A DNA stretch of 39,365 nucleotides from Candidatus Burarchaeum sp. (lineage in GTDB: Archaea > Micrarchaeota > Micrarchaeia > Burarchaeales > Burarchaeaceae), in contig NZ_JAUSNF010000001.1 of assembly GCF_030646255.1 (NCBI RefSeq), positions 1 to 39,365 of the forward strand, written 5' to 3'. How positions within the stretch are numbered: the stretch's first letter is position 1; the number at the start of each line of letters is the position of its first letter. Below are positions 6,186-14,774 of the stretch, piece by piece. Position numbers and translations under genes: made by a program. The notes under the pieces are model-generated. The model was not told where the DNA came from and did not search any database. It was given only the letters and a program-made list of their open reading frames with translations.

Positions 6186-7955
6186 GTGGGACTTGAAGAA
6201 CGTACCGTAGGGCTTACCAGCTATATGCACGCAGTGCCCAGCGCGACAAGGAGCGCCATGGCGCTCATAGTGCTCGGTTTTATATTCGGCCTGCTGCTGG
6301 CAATGGTGGGTGGAAGAGTCGGCGCAGCGGGCCTTGTGGAGGCTGGCGGGCAGGGCATCTTCCTCGTGTCAATACCTGCATTCCTGAGCGCAGTCACGAC
6401 AATAGCAATAAAGCGCGAGCTCACCCTGCGCAGAATGCTCTTCCTGGCACTCGCGTGCGCACTGGTCTATTCCATATTCTACCTGCTCGCGGTTGCATCG
6501 GGCGAACTGTATGCGGGCAGCAACAACCTGGTGTTCATAGGCTATGGGCTGAGTTTCATTTTGTGGTATGCAATTGCCAAGATTGTGTTCAGGCTGAAGT
6601 ACACTGCCTTACTTTTTGCAGTCCTGCAGCTCACCTACAATAGTATTTTCTTCTTCGCCAGCAGGCTCATCGTGCTTGGGAGCGGGCCGCTCGACGCCAT
6701 AGTGAAATTCTATTTCGTGAGCGGAATATTCCTGCTCGCACTCTACGCGATTTTCTGGCTCATAAATGCGCCGCTCAAGCGCAATTTTGGAATAAATGGC
6801 ATTGATGCGCTCAGCCTGTTCATTGCACAATGGCTTATGAAGAGCAGTGATATTGAGGAGATGTTCGACTCAGTAGGGCAGGAGATTGAGACTACTGTGG
6901 GTGTTGTGGCGTTCAAAGGTGCAAAGGAAAAGTGCGCGTTCATAGTACCTAATGTGCACTATGGACCCATAGGGAACCTTGGCGGCAGCAGCTTCCCGCG
7001 CCTTGTGGCATCGATGGTCGAGGCGAGGCACCATATGAATGCATTTGTATTCCATGGGACTGCTACGCATGACTTCAACCCAGTATCGAGTGCCGAAGTC
7101 GAGAAGGTGTGGAATGCCTGCAATTCTGCGCTGCGGAAGATAAGGTATGAGTCTGCTGGAGGCGATTTTGCGGTCGGCGCGCAGGGAACTGCAAAGGCGC
7201 ACTGCCTGCGCTTCGGCAAGACGGCATTCATAGGCCTGACGCGGGCTCCCAGGACCACCGAAGACATTGACTTTGCACTTGGCATGGCGATTGGTGAGCG
7301 GGCAAGGGCCCTTGGGGTGCAGGCGCCCATAATTTGCGATGCGCATAATGCTGAGAAGGGCGAGATAACGCGCGTTGACTCGGGCGACCCGATTGGCTTC
7401 GAATATATGGATGCCATGGAGGATGCTGTGAGGAAAGCGGACGGCTCTGGCCCTGTGCAAATGGGCACGGCGTCAGACACGTTCGACGGGTTTGAGCCTG
7501 CAGGCATTGGGGCAAACGGGCTGCGGTGCGCAGCATTCTCGTTCGGGAAGAAAAAATACCTAATTTTACTTTTCGATGCAAACGGGATACTGCCTTCGTT
7601 CAGGCGCGAGCTTCTGGGTGCGGTGAGCGAGGCCTCTGGCTTCCTGGCAGAAGCATACACCACAGACACGCACAGCATAAACCTTGTGCGCGGGGTGCTC
7701 AACCCGCTCGGGAGCAGCAGGAATGACGAAGTAAGGAAGCGGGTTCTCACGTGCGCCAGGAATGCGATTGCGAATATGGAAAAGGTGAGTGCGGGTTCGG
7801 CAGTTGAGCGTTTCCGCATAAAAGTCATAGGGCCGCGGCAGTCGAGTGAGTTCATAGGCACCGTAAATTCGATTGTGGCGATTACAAAGATTGCGATACC
7901 CGTAATGCTGATTGCGACCGTGCTGCTCGTGCTGTGGGCTGTGACGAAAATATAG
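6186..7955 (+). CDS. DUF2070 family membrane protein
   Basis: The protein has about six hydrophobic segments in the first 210 residues (for example LIVLGFIFGLLLAMVGG, MLFLALACALVYSIFYLLAVA, IVKFYFVSGIFLLALYAIFWLI). A large soluble domain and one C-terminal membrane segment (IAIPVMLIATVLLVLWAV) follow. The soluble part holds conserved-looking VHYGPIGNLGGSSFP around His258 and FHGTATHDFNP. That is the pattern of the archaeal DUF2070 family, whose HxGP and HD residues suggest a metal or nucleophile site. Its function is unknown. Start choice is uncertain: GTG 6186 gives 589 residues; ATG 6225 is possible. No SD is visible. It follows the pilin-like genes by 17 bases and precedes a hydrolase gene by 12, so it probably lies in their operon. 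Confidence 0.82.
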   Translation: MGLEERTVGLTSYMHAVPSATRSAMALIVLGFIFGLLLAMVGGRVGAAGLVEAGGQGIFLVSIPAFLSAVTTIAIKRELTLRRMLFLALACALVYSIFYLLAVASGELYAGSNNLVFIGYGLSFILWYAIAKIVFRLKYTALLFAVLQLTYNSIFFFASRLIVLGSGPLDAIVKFYFVSGIFLLALYAIFWLINAPLKRNFGINGIDALSLFIAQWLMKSSDIEEMFDSVGQEIETTVGVVAFKGAKEKCAFIVPNVHYGPIGNLGGSSFPRLVASMVEARHHMNAFVFHGTATHDFNPVSSAEVEKVWNACNSALRKIRYESAGGDFAVGAQGTAKAHCLRFGKTAFIGLTRAPRTTEDIDFALGMAIGERARALGVQAPIICDAHNAEKGEITRVDSGDPIGFEYMDAMEDAVRKADGSGPVQMGTASDTFDGFEPAGIGANGLRCAAFSFGKKKYLILLFDANGILPSFRRELLGAVSEASGFLAEAYTTDTHSINLVRGVLNPLGSSRNDEVRKRVLTCARNAIANMEKVSAGSAVERFRIKVIGPRQSSEFIGTVNSIVAITKIAIPVMLIATVLLVLWAVTKI

Positions 7956-7967
7956 GGCAGCGATCCC

Positions 7968-8525
7968 ATGACGAACGTATTCATAATTCATGGAACCGGC
8001 GGGCATCCTGGCGAGAACTGGTTTCCGTGGCTGAAAAACGAGCTCGAGAAGCTCGGCTGCAAGGTTTTTGTCCCGCAGTTCCCGACTCCGCAGAACCAGA
8101 CCCCAGAGGCGTGGTTCAGGAGTTTTGGGCAGTATCGAGAATATTTCACGCCAGATACGATTTTGATAGGGCACAGCCTGGGCGGCACATTTGCGCTTCG
8201 CATCCTGGAGGCTGCCAAGATTCGAATAAAGGCCGCATTCATAGTGGCCGCACCCATCGGCATCCTGCCAATCAAAAATTATGAGGCAGACAAACCATTC
8301 ATCGGGAAGCCGTTCGACTGGGAAAAAATAAGGAAGAACTGCGCTAGGTTTTTTGTTTTTCATTCCGAAGACGACCCGCTTGTTTCAGTTGGGAACGGCA
8401 GGGAGCTGGCGAAAAGGCTGGGTGCTGAACTGGTTTTATTCAAGGATGCCGGCCACTTCAATGCGAAGGCAGACTATGTGCAATTTGAAGAGCTTCTGGA
8501 AAGAATAAAGACGAAGTTGATATGA
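7968..8525 (+). CDS. Alpha/beta-hydrolase, RBBP9/YdeN type serine hydrolase
   Basis: The 185-residue protein has VFIIHGTGGHPGENWFPWL at the N-terminus. The nucleophile elbow is IGHSLGG with Ser70, the acid is probably Asp136 (SEDDPLV) and the base His163 (KDAGHFN). The short size and the order of these motifs match the RBBP9/YdeN family of small serine hydrolases, whose natural substrates are mostly unknown. No signal peptide is present, so it is cytoplasmic. It starts 12 bases after the DUF2070 gene and is likely co-transcribed with it. The catalytic triad looks complete. Confidence 0.85.
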   Translation: MTNVFIIHGTGGHPGENWFPWLKNELEKLGCKVFVPQFPTPQNQTPEAWFRSFGQYREYFTPDTILIGHSLGGTFALRILEAAKIRIKAAFIVAAPIGILPIKNYEADKPFIGKPFDWEKIRKNCARFFVFHSEDDPLVSVGNGRELAKRLGAELVLFKDAGHFNAKADYVQFEELLERIKTKLI

Positions 8526-8550
8526 ATGGACTGCAACGGATTGGGCGTCA

Positions 8551-9846
8551 TTAAAGCTTCGCTACTTTTGCAAACGCCTGCTTGAGGTCGCTGATAAGGT
8601 CGCCAATGTATTCAATGCCAATCGAGAGCCGGATAAAATTGTCTAATATGCCGATTTCCTGACGCGCCTCAGAAGGCACGCGCGCATGCGTGGTGCTTGC
8701 CGGCTGGGATGCGTAAGAGTCCGCACTTCCGAGGCTGACAGCGCGGATGAAAACCTCGAGGGAGTTCATGAAAGCCTGCGTCATATTCAAGTCTCCCAAT
8801 AAGGTGAAGGAGACCATATAACCAGGACCTTTCATCTGGCCGCCGAAAGGATAACGAGGGTCCAGGCCAGGATAATACACTGCCTCCACGCCCTTTCCGA
8901 TTTGGGCCTGCAGAAATTCTGCCACTTGAATCGCATTTTCTTCCATAGCCTTATAGCGCACGTGCAAGGTCCTCATGCCCTGTGTAATAGTATAGGCTTC
9001 TGTTGCAGGCAGGATGGCACCCGTGTCTGTTCTCAACGAGAACACGTCCATCATATATTTGCCGGAACCGGATACGGAGCCGCCCACTGCCTGGCTGAGC
9101 CCGCCTATGCTCTTTGTCAAAGAATGAACCACTACGTGCGCACCATATTCAAACGGGTTCTGGCCCATTGGAGAGGCGAACGTGTTGTCCACGATCACCG
9201 GGCACCTGTCCTTCACTTCCTCGGCGACTTTTGCAATATCGATTACTTCCAGTTTTGGGTTGGTCGGGGTCTCGAAGAAAACGGCGCGGGTCCACCCATC
9301 AACCGCCCCCCTTAAGACCGTCGGGTCGCGGAGGTCGACAAGCCGGACCTCCACGCCATTTGAAGGATAATTCTTAGTTAGCAAATCATAAGTGCAACCA
9401 TATAGGGTCTTGTGCGCGACGATGTTTTCACCTGCAGCGACGAAAGATTCCAGCGCGGCATTTATGGCCGCCATTCCTGAGCCGAAGACCATTGTATCGC
9501 CGCACCCGAGAATCCCGGTGAGCGCGCACTCGAGCTCAAAACCGTTTACAGTGCCCATCCGCACATATATTCCGCCCGTCCTTCCGGCCTCGATAATATG
9601 CTCAAAGCGAAGTGCAAGTTCCTGGCAGGTGTCAGTTGGTACGGTCGTGCTCATAACCACCGGGGTCACTACGAAGTTGCCTCGGCTTTCGTTGTTGGCG
9701 CCAGCGTGCGCGAGGATAGTATATGGGCGCCAGTTATTCCACCGAATGGGTCCGAGTGGCCCTTCTTCCATCGGCTTCGCCCAGTTGCGGCCAGTAAAAG
9801 TAGTCTTGGGTCCGCCAGTCGGTTTGAAATAGGTTATTTGCGGCAT
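8551..9846 (-). CDS. Cys/Met metabolism PLP-dependent enzyme (cystathionine gamma-synthase/methionine gamma-lyase family)
   Basis: The 431-residue protein has the family blocks GRTGGIYVRMGTVNGFELECALTGILG, FGSGMAAINAALESF, ETPTNPKLEVIDI, VDNTFASP and the PLP lysine Lys245 in VVHSLTKSIGG. A C-terminal RLSIGIEYIGDLISDL also fits. Members carry out cystathionine gamma-synthesis, gamma-lysis or sulfhydrylation; these cannot be told apart here. An extra stretch of about 45 residues precedes the usual family start (from about TILAHAGA); it is rich in Pro, Gly and Trp and its role is unknown. A TATA-like GTTTAAATAC lies about 35 nt upstream of ATG 9846. The gene is alone on its strand, convergent with the hydrolase gene. 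Confidence 0.88.
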   Translation of the reverse strand: MPQITYFKPTGGPKTTFTGRNWAKPMEEGPLGPIRWNNWRPYTILAHAGANNESRGNFVVTPVVMSTTVPTDTCQELALRFEHIIEAGRTGGIYVRMGTVNGFELECALTGILGCGDTMVFGSGMAAINAALESFVAAGENIVAHKTLYGCTYDLLTKNYPSNGVEVRLVDLRDPTVLRGAVDGWTRAVFFETPTNPKLEVIDIAKVAEEVKDRCPVIVDNTFASPMGQNPFEYGAHVVVHSLTKSIGGLSQAVGGSVSGSGKYMMDVFSLRTDTGAILPATEAYTITQGMRTLHVRYKAMEENAIQVAEFLQAQIGKGVEAVYYPGLDPRYPFGGQMKGPGYMVSFTLLGDLNMTQAFMNSLEVFIRAVSLGSADSYASQPASTTHARVPSEARQEIGILDNFIRLSIGIEYIGDLISDLKQAFAKVAKL

Positions 9847-9877
9847 ACTTGCACCGCACTAAGTTATGCAACTTCGG

Positions 9878-9888
9878 GTATTTAAACG
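9878..9888 (-). promoter_or_regulatory. TATA box of the Cys/Met PLP enzyme gene
   Basis: The minus strand reads CGTTTAAATAC here, about 35 nt upstream of ATG 9846. A short leader of about 8-10 nt would result. Confidence 0.5.
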
Positions 9889-9957
9889 AATATTGCCGTG
9901 AAAAGCATCTGGGTGCGCGCGAGCTCAAACAAAAGCTGCGAAAGCAAAGGGCGCGCT

Positions 9958-11649
9958 TCATGCAAGAGCCGCAAATAGCGGCGTCGTGCGCGCGAGCTCG
10001 AAAAGGCCTAGCGAGAGGGGTGCAAGCACCACTACATAGGGCACGAAGCGGCGCCAGCTGCCCTCGAGCTGGGCTATGAGCAGGGAAGAGAGGAAGGTGT
10101 AGATAAGTATGTAGGCTGGCGCAGCACCGGCAGCCGCATCGCGGATGCCCTGTGCATTGAGCGCGCCGACTTCGTCGAAAGTGAATGAGACTATGTCAAG
10201 CTTCAGGATTGCACCTAGCAGGGTGCCGAGTATCAGCGGCACGAGAATTGCACCGGCCAGCAAAGTATATTTTTGCATGGATGCGAGGGCGCTACGCTCG
10301 CGCAGGAGCAGGAAGACTGAAAGAATGTCATCTGCGGCCTCGCGGAGGGATGCATAGGCCTCGCTTCCGACGGAATAGCCCGCAGCCATTAGCCAAGCTG
10401 CACGCTTGAGCAGGAGGGATTGGCTGCGATTGGCCATTGCATTGAGTGCCGAGGGAACGCTTGCGCCCGCCTTCACGCTGTTGCTTACTTGCGCGAATTC
10501 CTGCGAGAGAAGGCCATAGCCTGCGGTTGCGAGGGAGTCTAGCATGCGTTCGGTACTAGTGCCGCGTTCGAGCGCGGCCGCATGAAGGAGCGCATCAGGC
10601 AGGTATTTTTCGAGTTCTCTGTTCCTGCGCTCGAGCGCATAATGGAGGTAGAAATAGTAGAGAAAGGGCAGGGCGAAGAAGAATGCGGCTTCAGGAAGAA
10701 GGACGAATAAAATGCAGGCTGCGGCTAGCAAGAGGCAGGAAATGAAAACTAGTGCGAGCCTGCGTTTCATAGAAGATGCACTGAGGCCTGCGGGCTGGCC
10801 GAGTGCTGTGAATTCGGCATCCGAAATCGGGCGGGGAAGCGCGAGTGTCAGGCTGTGGGGCGGTGCGCCCATGCGAAGGTAGGCGATTATCGCGAGGTTT
10901 ACTGCGGGAAAGCCTACGAGAAAGAGAAGCCAGATTTGGAGCGGTTGCACTGTGAGCGAGAGGAAGGAAGAACCTACGAGCAAATAGGCCAGGAGGAGCG
11001 AGGGCACTATGCAGGCCGCAGCTATGAAAAGGATTGAGGCGAGCGCAACGCGGGAGGAAAAATGGCGCTCTGCCGAAAGCTGCTGGGAGATAAGGTCATC
11101 AGCAAGGCGCTTGAGTGCACTGGCCCCGGAGCCCTGCGCATATATCTCCGAGAGGGCGGCAATTGCACGCTTGTAGGTCAGCGAGTCTATGCGTTCGGCT
11201 GAAGAGGCGAGCGCACATTTTATGCTCGCGGCCGTTTGCACTTCATCCGCAATCAGCACGAATTCGGGAGAGCAGGAATAGCTCGCCGAGCCGATGTTGC
11301 GCAAGGCATGTTCAAAAGGTATTCGCATGCTGAGCTGGGCGGCCAGGGAGCGCATTGCAGGAGGAAGGTCGCTTTCGATGTTCAGGGCTCGCCTGCGGCT
11401 GAGCATGGATGGAATCTGCCTAAAAGCCAGCATGCTCAGGGCGAATGTGAGAAGAGAATAGGCGAGGGAGAGGGGGAACTCGGATGCGAATGCGAGGAAT
11501 GCAAGAATGGAAAACAAGGCCGATGCCGCAAGCAAGGAGCCGAGGAATGTACGTGCATCCCAGTTCACGCCAGCCTGCCTGAGGGTCTGCTTAGTTTTTA
11601 CGATGCTCTTGGAATTGAAAACGCGCGAGAGTAGAAGAAGGATGCGCAC
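9958..11649 (-). CDS. Archaeal type II secretion system F-domain membrane protein (TadC/FlaJ-like)
   Basis: The 563-residue protein has two cytoplasmic helical T2SSF-like regions (around LPPAMRSLAAQLSMRIPFEHALRNIG and LPDALLHAAALERGTSTERMLDSLATAGYG). They alternate with groups of hydrophobic helices, as in archaeal pilus and archaellum platform proteins. These form the inner-membrane base on which class III pilins polymerise. The two pilin-like genes at 5486-6168 are plausible clients; the matching ATPase is outside the window. I start at GTG 11649, seven bases after the upstream stop with AGGTGA as SD, rather than at ATG 11694, which would overlap the K+ channel gene by 38 bases. The protein is rich in Ala, Ser and Leu and its tail is hydrophobic. 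Confidence 0.78.
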   Translation of the reverse strand: MRILLLLSRVFNSKSIVKTKQTLRQAGVNWDARTFLGSLLAASALFSILAFLAFASEFPLSLAYSLLTFALSMLAFRQIPSMLSRRRALNIESDLPPAMRSLAAQLSMRIPFEHALRNIGSASYSCSPEFVLIADEVQTAASIKCALASSAERIDSLTYKRAIAALSEIYAQGSGASALKRLADDLISQQLSAERHFSSRVALASILFIAAACIVPSLLLAYLLVGSSFLSLTVQPLQIWLLFLVGFPAVNLAIIAYLRMGAPPHSLTLALPRPISDAEFTALGQPAGLSASSMKRRLALVFISCLLLAAACILFVLLPEAAFFFALPFLYYFYLHYALERRNRELEKYLPDALLHAAALERGTSTERMLDSLATAGYGLLSQEFAQVSNSVKAGASVPSALNAMANRSQSLLLKRAAWLMAAGYSVGSEAYASLREAADDILSVFLLLRERSALASMQKYTLLAGAILVPLILGTLLGAILKLDIVSFTFDEVGALNAQGIRDAAAGAAPAYILIYTFLSSLLIAQLEGSWRRFVPYVVVLAPLSLGLFELARTTPLFAALA

Positions 11650-11656
11650 AGCAGAC

Positions 11657-12106
11657 TCACCTTGGGAAATCTTCCTGCACGAAGCGGCCTTCACCCTTCT
11701 TTTTCTTGAACGTGGGCTGAATCGAAGCTATGCCAAGGTCCAGATGATGGGTCAGCTTCTCCTGCACGAAGCGGCCGCCGCGGTTTTTGAAATTCCGAGT
11801 AGTGAGTGGTGGCAGGGTGTCCATGACCCGCTCGAAGCTGGCGCGGAAGGCAGATTCTCTTGGCTTTCCGAGGGACATTACAGTATAGAAGCCGGTTGAC
11901 ACGGCAAAGATTATATAGAATATCGTGAATATTTTTCCTGCATCGGTCTTTGGCGTAAGGTCGCCGTAGCCGACGGTAGTCATTGTGGCGACTGCGAAGT
12001 AGGCGGAGTCGAGCCAATCCCAGTTTTCTAGAAAGTGATATGCGACTATTGCCAAAAGTACGAGAAAGACTAGAATAAAAAAACCATATGCCGTGTCTCG
12101 CACCAT
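11657..12106 (-). CDS. Two-TM potassium channel subunit
   Basis: The 149-residue protein has TM1 (GFFILVFLVLLAIVAYHFL), a pore helix and the K+ selectivity filter TTVGYGD (residues 43-49). TM2 (IFTIFYIIFAVSTGFYTVM) and a basic cytoplasmic tail follow. This is the minimal two-TM pore of MthK/KcsA-like channels, expected to work as a tetramer. No RCK regulatory domain is attached. The tail carries GRFVQE twice (in GGRFVQEKL and GEGRFVQEDF), possibly a short duplicated interaction motif. A TATA box (12130-12138) about 28 nt upstream of ATG 12106 indicates a leaderless start. It is followed after seven bases by the T2SS-F gene. Confidence 0.88.
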   Translation of the reverse strand: MVRDTAYGFFILVFLVLLAIVAYHFLENWDWLDSAYFAVATMTTVGYGDLTPKTDAGKIFTIFYIIFAVSTGFYTVMSLGKPRESAFRASFERVMDTLPPLTTRNFKNRGGRFVQEKLTHHLDLGIASIQPTFKKKKGEGRFVQEDFPR

Positions 12107-12129
12107 ATAATATGACTTGGTGCAAGAGG

Positions 12130-12138
12130 TTTATAAAG
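12130..12138 (-). promoter_or_regulatory. TATA box of the K+ channel gene
   Basis: CTTTATAAA on the minus strand, centred about 28 nt upstream of ATG 12106, gives a leaderless transcript that probably also covers the T2SS-F gene. Confidence 0.65.
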
Positions 12139-12155
12139 AATTGGGAAAGCGGGAA

Positions 12156-13514
12156 TCAGCCGATTGCCGCATCGACCATGCGCACGTACGATTGCATCAG
12201 CTCATTTGCTTTTTCCTGGCTCTTTGCCTCTGCGAATATGCGTATGTAGTTCTCGGTTCCGCTCGCGCGCACGATGACCCAGGAATCGTCAGGGAAATCT
12301 ATGCGCACGCCATCTATAGTCGTAGGCTTGCCCTTGTCTTGAAGCTTGCCGGCAAGTGAAGCAACTGCACCGTACTTGCGCTCGGGTGCGCACGGAAGCT
12401 TGGTCTTGGAATTGAAATAGCTCGGCAGGCCTGCAACCAAGTTCGAGAGCGGCTGCCTGCAGATGGCCTCGACAATCTTCGCCGCTGTCATGAGCCCGTC
12501 CTTGCCATAGCTGATGGAAGGCCAGACGACTCCGCCGACCTCCTCACCGCCGACAACCGCACCCACGCGCGCCATCTCCTCGCTTATGTACGGCGCGCCA
12601 ATCCTACAGTAGTGCATCTTGCATCCCGCTTTCTCCGCAATGTCGCGTATGGCATTCGTGGTTGAGACGGTTGTAACTACAGGGCCTTTCTTCTGTGCAA
12701 GCGCGATTTTTTCCGAGAGCGCGAAAATCTTGTCGCCTATCACGAACTTGCCGGTTTCATCCACGAAGACCACGCGGTCGCCGTCGCCGTCCCATGCTAT
12801 GCCAGTGTCCGCGCCGAGCTCCTTCACGCTTGCCAGGAGCTCGCCTATGTTGGCTTCTGTCGGCTCGCTCGGCCTGCCCGGGAAATGGCCGTCCATCTGC
12901 GCGTTCAGCGTGATGACCTCGCAGCCCAGGGATTTGAAGAACTGCGGGCAGACCTGACCCATGGTGCCGTTCGCGCAGTCCAGCACAAGCTTGGGCTTCC
13001 TGCGCTTGATGAGTGAAGTGTCGATGGCTGCTTTAACCGCCGCAGCATGGTCTGCGCATGCAGTTGCATAGTGGTGCAGGGGTTGAATCTCATTCCATTG
13101 CGCCCTCTGCGCCTGCGGCGGGCCTGCCTCGAAAATCTTTTCGATTTCCTCGCCGCGCTCGCGCGAGACGGCGATGCTGCGCGAGTCCACGAATTTGAGC
13201 GCATTCCAGTCCGGAGGATTGTGCGAAGCTGTGATTGTGACTGCGCCGCTGGCCTTGTGCTTCAGGACTGAAAATTCAACTGTGGGCGAGGGGCATATGC
13301 CAAGCATAGTCACTGAGCAGCCTGCTGAAAGAAGGCCTGCAAGCGCGGCGCCCTCGAGCATTTCGCCGCTTGTGCGCGTGTCGCGGGCAAGGAGGATATT
13401 GTTGCCCTTGCCGCCCGACCAGATGCCGAATGCAGTGCACATGCGCGAGACGAACTCGGGCGTGAGCAGGTCCAGCTTCCCGCGCGCGCCGTTTGTGCCG
13501 AAATATTTGGCCAT
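12156..13514 (-). CDS. manB: Phosphomannomutase/phosphoglucomutase (alpha-D-phosphohexomutase)
   Basis: The 452-residue protein has all four phosphohexomutase signatures: KYFGTNGARG at the start, the phosphoserine loop TITASHNPPDWN (Ser97), the Mg2+ loop WDGDGDR (242-247 region) and the C-terminal phosphate-binding VRASGTENYIRI. It interconverts hexose-6-phosphate and hexose-1-phosphate. Beside Gmd and the GDP-fucose-synthase-like gene, its likely role is to supply mannose-1-phosphate for GDP-mannose. The open frame reaches 13592, but a TATA box at 13537-13545 is 27 nt upstream of ATG 13514, where MAKYFGTNGARG begins, so the start is there and the transcript leaderless. It follows the His-type PLP enzyme gene on the same strand but has its own promoter. 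Confidence 0.9.
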   Translation of the reverse strand: MAKYFGTNGARGKLDLLTPEFVSRMCTAFGIWSGGKGNNILLARDTRTSGEMLEGAALAGLLSAGCSVTMLGICPSPTVEFSVLKHKASGAVTITASHNPPDWNALKFVDSRSIAVSRERGEEIEKIFEAGPPQAQRAQWNEIQPLHHYATACADHAAAVKAAIDTSLIKRRKPKLVLDCANGTMGQVCPQFFKSLGCEVITLNAQMDGHFPGRPSEPTEANIGELLASVKELGADTGIAWDGDGDRVVFVDETGKFVIGDKIFALSEKIALAQKKGPVVTTVSTTNAIRDIAEKAGCKMHYCRIGAPYISEEMARVGAVVGGEEVGGVVWPSISYGKDGLMTAAKIVEAICRQPLSNLVAGLPSYFNSKTKLPCAPERKYGAVASLAGKLQDKGKPTTIDGVRIDFPDDSWVIVRASGTENYIRIFAEAKSQEKANELMQSYVRMVDAAIG

Positions 13515-13536
13515 GCAACAGGATTTGGCGGGAGGG

Positions 13537-13545
13537 TATAAATAT
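13537..13545 (-). promoter_or_regulatory. TATA box of the phosphomannomutase gene
   Basis: ATATTTATA on the minus strand is centred 27 nt before ATG 13514. This decides the start codon and shows the mutase can be transcribed separately from the upstream PLP enzyme gene. Confidence 0.65.
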
Positions 13546-13560
13546 GCGACTGCCTGGGCG

Positions 13561-14769
13561 CTATTTACTGAAAAATGCGTGCAACGCGTCAATCACGTGT
13601 TGTATATCTGCCTTGCCCAGGTGCTGATGGCACCCGACATAAAAGGCATTATGATTCAGATTTGCGGCAACTGGATACTGCTTCTCGAGTTCGCCGAAAA
13701 GTTTTTTGTAAATCGGCTGGTTGATGAGCGGCAGCAGGTAGCGCGTCTCGATGCCCGCTTCCTCCAGGAAGAGCGTGAGCTCGTCGCGCTTGTACTTGCC
13801 ATTCTGGTCTTTGAGCACGAGAGGGTAGAACATGAATACATGGTCGCGGTCTGGGGGAACTGTAGGTAACTGTAAGACGTCGGAAAGGTCTCGCAGTCCG
13901 GCCGTGAGCATTTCAGCATTCTCCTTTCGCTTAGCCAATATCCCGTTCCTGCGCTCAAATTGTCCGCACGCGAGCGCGCCCTCCATCTCGGTTGCGCGGA
14001 AGGAATAGCCGAGCCGGATGAATGAGAAGCGCTTTTTCATTATCAGCTCCAGCTTCTTGCCTTTGGCATTGTCGTCATCATCTATGGAGAGGTAAATTCC
14101 ATCGCGGCCGTGGTTGCAGAGCGAGCGGAGCATGACTGCAAGCTCATCATCTGAAGTGAGCGCGAGACCACCCACACCAGTTACCAGGATGTGCGCGACA
14201 TAGGTTGAGAAGCAGGAGAATTCGCCGAAAGAGCCGACGGGCTTGCCCTTGTACTTGGCAAACATAGTCTCGCAGGAATCTTCAATCATTGCGAGGTTGT
14301 GCTCTTCCTTCAGTTTCATGAGCGGGTCCATTTCACAGGGCAGGCCGCACAGGTGCACAGGCATTATGCCGCGCGTGCGCTTTGTAATGTGCTTTTCGAC
14401 CTCGTGCGGGTCGATGTTATAGGTGAGAGGGTCGACGTCGACAAAGACAGGCTTCAGGTTTTGTTGCAGAAGAACATTTGATGTTGCCACGAACGTGACA
14501 GCAGGCACTAAAACCTCATCGCCGTCCTTCCAGCCAAAGCGCTCGCGCGCTGCTGCCACTGAAACGCGCAGGGCGCTCGTGCCGCTGTTGCACATGACCG
14601 CATGCTTGCAGCCGTGCGCATTTGCAAACTCGCGCTCAAAACGCTGGGTGAAAGGGCCGTAGGAGAGGCGCTGGCTGTCGAGCACCTGCATAACGTACTT
14701 GCGCTCTGCCGCGCCCACATCTGCAAAGCCCACGGGCACCTCGCGCCGCGGAATTTTTGGTTTTGCCAT
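13561..14769 (-). CDS. DegT/DnrJ-fold PLP enzyme with His at the lysine site; candidate GDP-4-keto-6-deoxymannose 3-dehydratase (ColD-like)
   Basis: The 402-residue protein has the DegT/DnrJ/EryC1 fold: MCNSGTSALRVSVAAA, GDEVLVPAVTFVATSNVL, VFVDVDPLTYNID, IEDSCETMFAKYKGKPVGSFG. The residue that normally forms the PLP Schiff base is His193 (CFSTYVAHILVTGVGG; codon CAC at 14193-14191). In known enzymes, His there marks 3-dehydratases: E1/RfbH and ColD. No cluster-binding cysteine pattern like that of RfbH is seen, which fits ColD better. It sits downstream of gmd and a GDP-fucose-synthase-like gene with only a five-base gap, so GDP-4-keto-6-deoxymannose is the logical substrate and a colitose-like 3,6-dideoxysugar the likely product. 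Overall similarity to ColD is modest; the exact substrate is an inference. Confidence 0.7.
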   Translation of the reverse strand: MAKPKIPRREVPVGFADVGAAERKYVMQVLDSQRLSYGPFTQRFEREFANAHGCKHAVMCNSGTSALRVSVAAARERFGWKDGDEVLVPAVTFVATSNVLLQQNLKPVFVDVDPLTYNIDPHEVEKHITKRTRGIMPVHLCGLPCEMDPLMKLKEEHNLAMIEDSCETMFAKYKGKPVGSFGEFSCFSTYVAHILVTGVGGLALTSDDELAVMLRSLCNHGRDGIYLSIDDDDNAKGKKLELIMKKRFSFIRLGYSFRATEMEGALACGQFERRNGILAKRKENAEMLTAGLRDLSDVLQLPTVPPDRDHVFMFYPLVLKDQNGKYKRDELTLFLEEAGIETRYLLPLINQPIYKKLFGELEKQYPVAANLNHNAFYVGCHQHLGKADIQHVIDALHAFFSK

Positions 14770-14774
14770 AAAAT

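Noticed and set aside
6959-7984. Minus-strand open frame (341 codons) opposite DUF2070
   Set aside because: Composition of a shadow frame, no domain, and the DUF2070 frame explains the region.
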